A stretch of DNA of 54,810 bases from Phycisphaeraceae bacterium (GTDB taxonomy: Bacteria > Planctomycetota > Phycisphaerae > Phycisphaerales > Phycisphaeraceae). A model generated the notes under the pieces. That model had not been told where the DNA came from. It did no database searches and saw only the letters and a list, made by a program, of their open reading frames with translations. The stretch covers positions 1-54,810 of the forward strand of contig PAIY01000034.1 of assembly GCA_002704825.1 (NCBI GenBank). Direction: 5' to 3'. The position numbers and the translations under genes were made by a program. Position 1 is the stretch's first letter. Each line of letters opens with the position of its first letter. Positions 47,776 to 54,810 of the stretch are shown piece by piece.

Positions 47776-47876
47776 AGGGATTCGTGATTAGGGATTTGGG
47801 ATTAGATCAAGGCATGGCAATCGCTATGTGCATGATGCGTCCAGCCCTATTCCCTCATCCCAAATCACTAATCCCT
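47776..47876. repeat. Imperfect inverted repeat in an intergenic gap
   Basis: AGGGATT-N-GTGATT...TTGGGAT (47776-47802) matches the inverse of 47857-47876, with a 6-7-nt insertion in the left arm. It separates dehydrogenase and epimerase genes and could attenuate transcription or be a decayed mobile repeat. Confidence 0.45.
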
Positions 47877-47898
47877 GTTTCCAAAGGAAACTTTTATC

Positions 47899-48726
47899 AT
47901 GTCCACCATTCTCATCACCGGCGGCAGCGGGTTTCTGGCAACGGCACTTCGTGCGGAACTGGCTCAACGTCACCATGTTGTCACCATCGGTCGCCGTCCA
48001 TTGGAACCAGCTGACAATCAGACCCACTACATTGGCAACTTCGCTGAGTTTGAAGACCTTCGTCAACTTGATTCCCATGACATCGGCGCGGTCGTCCATC
48101 TTGCTGCGGTCACCGGCGGATGTTTGGAACGTGAAGGTGTGCTGGTCAACTGCGAAGGCACGCGCGTGCTGATGCGGTATCTGATTGACCGGGGCTGCAC
48201 CAAGTTCGTCAACGCCAGTTCCATTGCCTTAGTCGGCATTCAGTCGCTTGATTTCAGGCCGTTGACTTTGCCGATTGATGATGAACATCCGTGTCTGGAC
48301 CGCGATGGCTACGGTGTCTCCAAGTATTTGATGGAAGAGATCACCAAATACCTTCACCTGCAGAATCCGCAGATCGATGTGATCAACCTGCGCTTGTCTG
48401 CCATCTACCCGGATGAGAATCCGCCTGCCAAGGTCAAACCTGGTGAACTCTACAACTGGGCTGCTGCAAGCATCACACTGCTTTCGCGATCTCAGGCGGT
48501 CAAGGCATTCACCCTTGCTGTGGAGTCGGAGCATAAGCCGGGCGTACGCATGCTCAACACGGTGAGTCGATCCGCATGGGTCGAGCCGGACACTGCGTCG
48601 GTACTCAAAAGCTGGTGGGGTGACGACGTTGATCTGAGTTACTTTTCACAGGATGGCAAGGCGATGGCCAACCTTTACAGCAGCGACGCCATTGAACGGG
48701 AACTTGGTTTTTGTGAACAAAACTGA
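47899..48726 (+). CDS. NAD-dependent epimerase/dehydratase (extended SDR)
   Basis: 275 residues. TGGSGFLA nucleotide loop, VVHLAAVTGG, catalytic Ser in NASSIAL and YGVSK (Tyr and Lys). Shorter than the ~320 of typical nucleotide-sugar epimerases, with a reduced C-terminal part, as in uronate-dehydrogenase-like members. A uronate-dehydrogenase-like or sugar-epimerase role fits the context but is not decided by sequence. Confidence 0.82.
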   Translation: MSTILITGGSGFLATALRAELAQRHHVVTIGRRPLEPADNQTHYIGNFAEFEDLRQLDSHDIGAVVHLAAVTGGCLEREGVLVNCEGTRVLMRYLIDRGCTKFVNASSIALVGIQSLDFRPLTLPIDDEHPCLDRDGYGVSKYLMEEITKYLHLQNPQIDVINLRLSAIYPDENPPAKVKPGELYNWAAASITLLSRSQAVKAFTLAVESEHKPGVRMLNTVSRSAWVEPDTASVLKSWWGDDVDLSYFSQDGKAMANLYSSDAIERELGFCEQN

Positions 48727-48802
48727 CATTCTTTTGTAAATTTCAATCATTTGTTTGGCAGCCACCCATAAGACCCATAAATCCGCTAAACTTGCCGGGC
48801 GT

Positions 48803-50791
48803 ATGTTGACGCATTCCCTATCCAAGATTTTGCATGTTGCGGTTTTTGTGATCGCCTGTCTGTTGTTGCGTTCAACCAGCCAGGCACAGGTATCTGCCAT
48901 GAATATCAAGCCGTTCTCGCCGACTCCCGTTGCTCTCACCAAACAAGGCTTTGGCCCCTTCCCTTTGGAAGGACGTGTTGAGCAACTTATCGCTCAAACA
49001 CCGCCTGGTGATTGGAAGCCAACGGGGATGACGCGTGATTTGTATCTGGATCTGTCAGAGCGCATTGTCCGACTGGCTGTCGAATGGGTGGACGATAAAG
49101 GTGCGGTGATCGATCCGGTGACCGGGGAGGAGTGGAACCAGACCACGCCGCGCTTTGTCTCCTCAGCAGCCGTCCTGATTCACTTTGGTCGCTGCACGGA
49201 GTATTTGGATATCGTCTGCAAGTCGATGGCCTATTGCGCCGGTCGCCTTGCTGACGGCAGTGCACATACCATGGCGCCGGACTTCTGGATGCGCGAACTG
49301 ATGACCGCGGACATGTGCCTGGACGGCATCGCCCCTGTTGATCTCCAAAAAGCCTGGCGGGAAGACCTGTCGAAAACCAACTGCGAAAAAGTCTACGTTG
49401 GTGTCGATCCCAAACATGGCGAAAAGCTGCATCACCTGCATAACTGGACCATCTATGCTGCAGGCGGTGAAGCCTTGCGCGAGATGGCCAACCTCGGTCC
49501 CAAGGATCGACCTTGGGTCTGGGGACGTGAATTTTTCGACATCTACATGGGCCCGCAACTGGATCACATGACCGACTTTGGTATGTATCGTGATCCGGGT
49601 GATCCAATCACCTATGACGTCACCACACGTCTGCAATTCACGACACCTTTGGCATACGGTTTTGAAAGCAAACACCGTCAGACCTATGTCGAACTGCAAC
49701 GCCGTGGCAGTCTGACCGCCCTGCTGTTTACCGACACCGATGGCTTTATCCCCTACGGCGGACGCTCCAGTGGGTTCCAGTTTCAGGAAATGATGCTTGC
49801 CTGCATCTACGAACTTGAAGCCCGTCGGTACAAAGACAGTAACCCGCAACTAGCTGGCGCCTTCAAACGTCAAGCGCGACTGGGGGCCATGGCAACACGC
49901 CGTTGGCTCTGGGACATGAAGCCCTGGCGACATATCAAAAACGGCTTTGATCCAAACGATCATCACGGCATCGATGGTTATGGTCAATACTCGGTTTACA
50001 GCCTGCTGACGTCATCGTTCATGGGACTTGCGGCGTTGTTTGCCGATGACACGATTTCCGAAGCCCCCACCCCTGCTGAACTGGGTGGTTATGCCATCGA
50101 ATTACCCAAGGCGTTTAACAAGGTCTTTGCGTTGTCACGCGGCTGCTATGTTGAGATCGACACCGTTGCCGACTTTAACCATGATGCAACGGGAATCGGG
50201 CGCATTCACTTTGCGGGAACACCCTTTGAGATGGTGCTGAGCATGCCCTTTACGCATCATCCCAAGTATAAGTTTGCCCCGGGAGTCGAGCACGCCAGGC
50301 AGCCCATCGCCATCGCCCCGACATGGCTTGTCGGAGATAAGCGTGTATCGCTTGCTTCGTTTGCAGAAGACCAGGTCACAAACACGACCACGGTGCATGA
50401 GCAGTCTGCAGACCTGGTGAAGCTGACGATTGACTATCAACACACCCAATCGCCAAGCAGGATCGCTGAGACATTATGCGTCTCGCCGGATAAGGTGATC
50501 ATCCAATCGCAGATCACCGTTGATGGTAAAGCTGCTCAAGGCGTGGTGTATCACATCCCGGTGCTGGTGACCGATGGCTACTCAAAGAGCAACGTAGTAT
50601 TGGAAGCATGCAAATTGGTGGGTGAATACCGTGGCTACCGTTGGCAGGTGACATGGGATGCCGACGCCGCCAAGGCCAAGTTGGGTGACGATGAGTTTGC
50701 CAACCGTCACGCGGTTTGCCGATTGCTCCAATTGGACTTCGGTTCGTCACCGGTGAAAGTCAGCATTGAGAATCTTGGGCCGGTGAAGTGA
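48803..50791 (+). CDS. Secreted uncharacterised protein, probable alpha-helical-toroid polysaccharide-active enzyme
   Basis: About 662 residues from ATG 48803; a TTG at 48755 is possible. A signal peptide (~8-28) is followed by a long helical segment (~60-420) with regular aromatic motifs (APDFWMREL, LHHLHNWTIYA, DGFIPYGGRSSGFQFQEMM) and then a beta-rich region (~450-660). This two-part layout resembles alpha-toroid hydrolases and lyases with a beta-sandwich tail, such as the DUF2264 and heparinase-like groups. I do not recognise the exact family or the active-site residues. Context (dehydrogenase, epimerase) favours sugar release from a polymer. Confidence 0.7.
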   Translation: MLTHSLSKILHVAVFVIACLLLRSTSQAQVSAMNIKPFSPTPVALTKQGFGPFPLEGRVEQLIAQTPPGDWKPTGMTRDLYLDLSERIVRLAVEWVDDKGAVIDPVTGEEWNQTTPRFVSSAAVLIHFGRCTEYLDIVCKSMAYCAGRLADGSAHTMAPDFWMRELMTADMCLDGIAPVDLQKAWREDLSKTNCEKVYVGVDPKHGEKLHHLHNWTIYAAGGEALREMANLGPKDRPWVWGREFFDIYMGPQLDHMTDFGMYRDPGDPITYDVTTRLQFTTPLAYGFESKHRQTYVELQRRGSLTALLFTDTDGFIPYGGRSSGFQFQEMMLACIYELEARRYKDSNPQLAGAFKRQARLGAMATRRWLWDMKPWRHIKNGFDPNDHHGIDGYGQYSVYSLLTSSFMGLAALFADDTISEAPTPAELGGYAIELPKAFNKVFALSRGCYVEIDTVADFNHDATGIGRIHFAGTPFEMVLSMPFTHHPKYKFAPGVEHARQPIAIAPTWLVGDKRVSLASFAEDQVTNTTTVHEQSADLVKLTIDYQHTQSPSRIAETLCVSPDKVIIQSQITVDGKAAQGVVYHIPVLVTDGYSKSNVVLEACKLVGEYRGYRWQVTWDADAAKAKLGDDEFANRHAVCRLLQLDFGSSPVKVSIENLGPVK

Positions 50792-50855
50792 TCGACACAA
50801 AAAACCGTGACCTATTCCGTCATTCCCACGCAGAACATTGTGCACATTGTTTTGA

Positions 50856-50940
50856 AAGTTGAGTACAGGGTGTTAACCCGGTACCCGTTGTGCATACGTT
50901 TATCCAAGGGGGCACAGGGTTGACACCCGGTGCTCAACTT
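50856..50940 (-). repeat. Hairpin repeat element, copy B (inverted)
   Basis: Arms 50856-50886 and 50910-50940 pair at 26 of 31 positions. The reverse complement of its 23-nt loop matches copy A at 22 of 23 positions, and the flank 50941-50970 matches the region left of copy A. It is therefore the same element, in opposite orientation and more decayed. Confidence 0.85.
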
Positions 50941-51008
50941 ATCGAGAGCTGTGTCGTGTTTGTTCGTTATTGGTTTGACCTACGATGTCACAATGCATTG
51001 ATTGCATC

Positions 51009-51091
51009 GTCACTCCCGCGCAGGCGGGAGTCGCGTGAGACCTGCAAGCGTCAACGCAATGCCACTGGATTCGCGCCTGCGCGGGAATGAC
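51009..51091 (+). repeat. Dispersed palindrome of the GTCATTCCCGCGCAGG type
   Basis: Two arms, GTCACTCCCGCGCAGGCGGG (51009-51028) and the inverse end GCGCGGGAATGAC, with a long middle segment shared with 17774-17831. Palindromes of this type are widely dispersed in bacterial genomes, mostly as decayed mobile repeats. Confidence 0.65.
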
Positions 51092-51210
51092 AGACATCAT
51101 GAAAACAAGCACTCCCAGAAAAGATAATGGGTTGCATCATGGGTCACAGGTGAGTGCGTGGTTTGATGTAAGGCAACCCCGTGGGGAAGGTCACACGGCT
51201 TTGTTTCTTG

Positions 51211-54200
51211 TCACTGTTTTTCAATCACCGTCAGGTATCGGTAGCTGATGCGTCCGTTGCTGACGATTCGCAGATAGCCTTTGTCTGCCTTGATCGTGGT
51301 GTTGATCGGTTCGTTTGTGTTGACTGTGAATTCCTGTTGATCTGAGCCTGTATCGAAGGTGATCGATTGGCTGCTTGAACCACGGGCTTTGAAACTCACG
51401 GCATAGGTTCCGGGGGTCACATCGACGCGGAAGTTGGTGTTGTGGGTATCCACGCCATGTTTTTCAACCGGATCTTTGAGCCAATGGGTGAATTCGTTTT
51501 TCTGCCCCGGCTTGTCTTCAAAACCGTAACCAACATCCTTCGTGTAAACGGTGTCCGCTGGGACTTTGGTGTAGGCGCGCATCTTGCCGATGTTGATGCT
51601 TTGGGATTCGAGATTCTTGCCAAAGTCAAAGAGATAGGCATTGGCCTGGGCCATTTTTTCGAGCCTGGCTTTGCGATCCTGCCTTGCTTGACGGTTTTGT
51701 TCACGCAGTGCGTTGAGTTTGCTGCTGGGTTTAAAATCACTGATATACAGGGGGAACTCGGTGAGTTTGAGTTCCGCAGTGCTGGTGACTTGCTGCGACA
51801 TGCCAAAGGCATCGGTGACGGTAGCGTTGCCCAGTTCAAGGCCGAGTTTACCTTCGCCGGTGACACACCATGCGGTGAGCAGGAGCTTGCCTTCACGATT
51901 CCATGTGTAAGCCCATGTGTTTTGGCCATCGAGTTTGATCTGTTGATCCGGGGTTGCTTGATCGAGTTGGCGGATAAGGGTTGCATAGCTGTACCAACTG
52001 GGGCGACGTGTCATGTCATTGCGGAGCACGCCGGCAGCAGCATGTTGAGTGGGCGTGGAACCGGCTTCGCGATAGACGATGACTTTATCAAACCCGTTAT
52101 GCAATGAGATCATGACCACGCGCGGGAGTCTTGCTGACTGCGTGCGTTCATTGGTGCCGATGGGTCCGCCGGTGTCATAGCCGGTTTCGGTGAGCCAGAT
52201 GGGAATACCCGGTCGGTTGCGGTCACGCCATTCGCAGGTTCGCCGGACCTGTTCATCAAACGCGACACTCAAGTCCGAGGCGTTGTTACTGTCATAGGTC
52301 GCAATTTCAGGTGGGGTTCTGCCTGAGTAAAAATGGACACTGAGCATATCGGTGTAGTCGATGGGATGCGTGCCGTCAGCATAGGTGTAGGTTCGCATGC
52401 TGTCGACGGTTTCACAGGTCATGCCTGCAAAGCCGGGGCTTGCAACCAAGGCGTCGGGATCAGCTTCTTTGACGGACTGAGCGCCTGCTTTGAAAATCTC
52501 CCAGAACTGATCCATGGTGCCCGACCAGGCGCCCCATGATGGCAGGTCCTTGCCACGGAACGGATTGAGATCGGGTTCGTTGCCCAGTTCAAAAAACTTG
52601 ATCTGATCTTTGCCTGTGACTTTGTCAGCAGTGAGCAGTTTGCTTGATTCGATTTTCTTGCTGCCGTAGCGGGCGACGGTTTGATAGGCGAATTGGCCAT
52701 ACAAGTCCGGCGAGCGTGGGACGCGCGTCAGTTTCATTTTATCCTTCAGTCCATCAACCGGGTCCGATGCCCATTGCGGTGTCAGGAACATCATTGGCAG
52801 GATACTGAGTCCGGCATCGGTGTAGGTCTGCATCGCATCATCAATGTCCAGATTCCACGGTGCCGGCCCGGGACTGAAGCTGTAGGTGTTGGCCTTGGGA
52901 CTGACCATCGGCCATTTGAAATTCTCAAAGCGCACCCAACCGATCCCGAGGTTTGCATGTTCACTTGCAAGGGACCATCGCGAGGCATTGAGTCCAAATT
53001 GTGATTCAGGTTTGGGTGCCAGCGGTGTGGGTTCGCAGAAAATTTCCTGTCCTGCCAATGTCACGCGTTGACCATCCGTCACCCGTGAAACCAGCACATA
53101 GGAACCGGTCACCAAGGGCTTATCCAGAGGGATGGTCAGAACCTGATAGCCCAACGCGGGGACCTGGACCGATTTTTCAACCGTTGCGATCCGTTGGCCG
53201 GTGACGGGGATATCGGTGTTTTCATCGGCCATGCCATCGTAAATCATCAAGGACGAAGGCATGCGAATCGCATTGGCTTTCTGGCCGTTGTCGTGATAGT
53301 GAAGCTTGAGATAGCGTGCTTGAAACGGCGTCTGTATGGGAAAAGCATGCGTCCCCCACTTTTTGTAAAAGTCCAGGTTCTGCAACTCGGCAACAGGCTT
53401 GAAATTTTTGCCATCCAATGAAGCAAGCACGTTGACTTTGGCGACCCAGTTGGCATCGCCACTGTCCCATTTCATGGCTGTGATGGTGCGGGTCTTGTCC
53501 AGTGTGATGATCTGATCCGCAGTCGCCCACTTCTTCTGACCACTGTAGCCGGTGCCTGCTGCGGTGTGACTGTTGGCATCGGTGAGGGTGTTGGTACCGA
53601 TCTGTTCGCCGTCGACGAGAGTAACGCTGCTGGCAAGTGTCGCATGATCACGCCCCAGATCGCCATCGGGTAAATCCAGATCCGTCAGATGCGGGTTGGA
53701 TTGAAGTGCGACCTGCAATTGCAGCTCTGCGGACTTGCTGTTGGGGTTGGTGAGAATGAGCGTTGCGTTGGCAGATTGGCCCAACGGGACATCGGTATTA
53801 CTCGTCAGTTCAATGGCTACCGGTGCGTTGTTCACAACGGTGTCGATGGGATACTGCGCTTCAAGTCCATCAATGATCACGCTGGTCGGACCGGCCTTGG
53901 TGACGAAAAAGGAGATGTGTAGCGATTTGAGGGGCAAGTCGAGTTTGCCATCGTGATTGTTCTGCGTGTAGGTCTGTTTGAAATTGGCATTGTCAATGTC
54001 GACGGTGATGCGTTTCCAGCCCAGCCAGTTGGCGTCAACGAGACTGATGAGCGATTCGCCTTTGGCATCGTTGACTTGAAAGCCGACATTCTTGAGCGTG
54101 TGACCTTCAGGCAAATAGGCCCAGCAGGAGATGGATTGGGCATGCCCGGGATACACCCCCTGAATCGTAAAATCACCTTTGCCCCCGGGACCATTGGCGG

Positions 54201-54414
54201 TGAGATTCAAGGCCAATGCATTGGGGCCGACCTTGGTTTCGATGTCACGGGCCAGTGTCACCGACGCATCGGAGGCATGGTACTTGCCTGCTGAGACGGC
54301 TGCCGGATTCTCCAGCGCGCTGAGCAGTCGGGTTTGCATGTTTTGTGCTAAAGCGTTGGGTGCAAGCAGCAACAGGTTCAGTAACAGTAGCGTCAGAATA
54401 AAACGAATGGACAT
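51211..54414 (-). CDS. Large secreted clan GH-A glycoside hydrolase with discoidin-like module
   Basis: About 1067 residues from ATG 54414 (AAAGG upstream), with a signal peptide (~1-24). A CBM-like region (~30-190) is followed by a coagulation-factor/discoidin-like segment (~260-400: KWATADQIITLDKTRTI, then VNVLASLDG), a TIM barrel (~490-830) with acid/base Glu613 in FFELGNEPDL and nucleophile Glu743 in IWLTETGYD, a helical linker (LREQNRQARQDRKARLEKM) and a beta-sandwich C-terminus. Third giant GH-A enzyme of the window, next to a pseudopilin gene. Substrate unknown. Confidence 0.83.
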   Translation of the reverse strand: MSIRFILTLLLLNLLLLAPNALAQNMQTRLLSALENPAAVSAGKYHASDASVTLARDIETKVGPNALALNLTANGPGGKGDFTIQGVYPGHAQSISCWAYLPEGHTLKNVGFQVNDAKGESLISLVDANWLGWKRITVDIDNANFKQTYTQNNHDGKLDLPLKSLHISFFVTKAGPTSVIIDGLEAQYPIDTVVNNAPVAIELTSNTDVPLGQSANATLILTNPNSKSAELQLQVALQSNPHLTDLDLPDGDLGRDHATLASSVTLVDGEQIGTNTLTDANSHTAAGTGYSGQKKWATADQIITLDKTRTITAMKWDSGDANWVAKVNVLASLDGKNFKPVAELQNLDFYKKWGTHAFPIQTPFQARYLKLHYHDNGQKANAIRMPSSLMIYDGMADENTDIPVTGQRIATVEKSVQVPALGYQVLTIPLDKPLVTGSYVLVSRVTDGQRVTLAGQEIFCEPTPLAPKPESQFGLNASRWSLASEHANLGIGWVRFENFKWPMVSPKANTYSFSPGPAPWNLDIDDAMQTYTDAGLSILPMMFLTPQWASDPVDGLKDKMKLTRVPRSPDLYGQFAYQTVARYGSKKIESSKLLTADKVTGKDQIKFFELGNEPDLNPFRGKDLPSWGAWSGTMDQFWEIFKAGAQSVKEADPDALVASPGFAGMTCETVDSMRTYTYADGTHPIDYTDMLSVHFYSGRTPPEIATYDSNNASDLSVAFDEQVRRTCEWRDRNRPGIPIWLTETGYDTGGPIGTNERTQSARLPRVVMISLHNGFDKVIVYREAGSTPTQHAAAGVLRNDMTRRPSWYSYATLIRQLDQATPDQQIKLDGQNTWAYTWNREGKLLLTAWCVTGEGKLGLELGNATVTDAFGMSQQVTSTAELKLTEFPLYISDFKPSSKLNALREQNRQARQDRKARLEKMAQANAYLFDFGKNLESQSINIGKMRAYTKVPADTVYTKDVGYGFEDKPGQKNEFTHWLKDPVEKHGVDTHNTNFRVDVTPGTYAVSFKARGSSSQSITFDTGSDQQEFTVNTNEPINTTIKADKGYLRIVSNGRISYRYLTVIEKQ

Positions 54415-54533
54415 GCGGAACCTTTCAAACACAGGGGTCAGGTTGATGATATTGGATCGCGTGAAACATGAACCAAAGCAAAAGGTCGAACACCTTTGGC
54501 GGTATTCGACCAGTTGATTGGAATGCATTGAAC

Positions 54534-54810
54534 TTAGTATTCGCCAAGGGCAAAGTCACCATCGCTTGAGAGATAGGTTGTCCCGTCAAGGAACTTACCA
54601 ATTTTACGATAGCTGTGCGGCTTGATGCCGTTGTAGGTCCCGTTGGCAGCAGAGATGCAACCACTAGCAGTGGTGTAGGCTTCACTGCCGACTGCTTTGG
54701 CATGTCCGTCGAGGAAGACGACTGGTCGTGGTCCATTTTGATGCCATGTGGCACCGCCGTTGACCGTGCTCCCTCCATTGATTCTCACGGTGGAACAATA
54801 CTGGATCGGA
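54534..54810 (-). CDS. Pseudopilin-like protein, C-terminal part (runs off the window)
   Basis: The frame is open to the window edge, so the 5' end is missing. Visible are about 92 residues ending in the planctomycete pseudopilin C-terminal pattern (VVFLDGHAKAVG, then a Gly/Tyr-rich tail SSDGDFALGEY). The prepilin leader should lie beyond 54810. It is upstream of the GH-A gene on the same strand, repeating the pseudopilin-hydrolase pairing. Confidence 0.7.
   Translation of the reverse strand, partial: PIQYCSTVRINGGSTVNGGATWHQNGPRPVVFLDGHAKAVGSEAYTTASGCISAANGTYNGIKPHSYRKIGKFLDGTTYLSSDGDFALGEY

Larger units (their letters stand above)
50792..51210. other. Repeat-filled intergenic region
   Basis: A 419-bp gap between convergent genes. 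It contains the second hairpin element (50856-50940) and a large inverted repeat at 51009-51091 ending GGGAATGAC. No gene is supported. Confidence 0.7.

Overview
The window looks like a chromosomal segment of a planctomycete, most likely a Phycisphaerae-type marine or sediment polysaccharide degrader. The signs are three proteins with the planctomycete-style prepilin leader ([14 protein letters not shown]), very large secreted clan GH-A hydrolases with carbohydrate-binding modules, a Cys-type sulfatase, several Gfo/Idh/MocA oxidoreductases, and LacI, GntR and AraC regulators beside them. The class is inferred from gene content; no ribosomal RNA or other phylogenetic marker is present.

Layout. 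(1) 1-2400: the end of an integrated element. The 3' half of a tRNA-Gly(GCC) gene with a strong terminator lies at the left edge, followed by a truncated tyrosine integrase, a damaged unknown gene and a DUF2341/LamG phage-type protein. (2) 2500-10130: a surface-polysaccharide locus with a Wzx-type flippase, a WavE-like transferase, a tight cassette (GDPD-like protein, HAD phosphatase, two related nucleotidyltransferases, a cupin) and two GT2 glycosyltransferases on the other strand. The cassette is more AT-rich than the rest and was probably acquired. (3) 10700-17460: a zinc alcohol dehydrogenase, then a 1518-residue CheB-CheR-PAS-histidine kinase and a CheY-like receiver. (4) 17900-25150: a LacI regulator divergent from a six-gene dehydrogenase operon for sugar or polyol catabolism. 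(5) 25380-31380: an autoregulated GntR regulator, a pseudopilin and a 1335-residue secreted hydrolase. (6) 31400-36350: a three-gene minus-strand operon of a secreted gingipain-like (C25) protease, an inactive transglutaminase fused to a membrane domain, and an ATP-grasp ligase. This is the most unusual system in the window. (7) 36600-54810: a NarL-type regulator, an N-acetylneuraminate lyase, then sulfatase, pseudopilin and hydrolase genes under AraC control, an SGNH esterase, a second AraC gene facing a dehydrogenase-epimerase-secreted protein operon, and a third hydrolase next to a third pseudopilin.

How it fits together. Regions 4, 5 and 7 read as a polysaccharide utilisation island. Secreted GH-A enzymes cut the polymer outside the cytoplasm, sulfatase and esterase strip substituents, and dehydrogenases, epimerase and the aldolase process the released sugars. 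The hydrolase-pseudopilin pairing occurs three times.

Non-coding DNA is also informative. A hairpin-rich repeat is present in two inverted copies (17.6 and 50.9 kb). A miniature inverted-repeat element sits at 37.4 kb. Several palindromic operators lie beside regulators, and one hairpin is built from the 3' end of the ATP-grasp coding sequence. No CRISPR array or complete transposase gene was seen.
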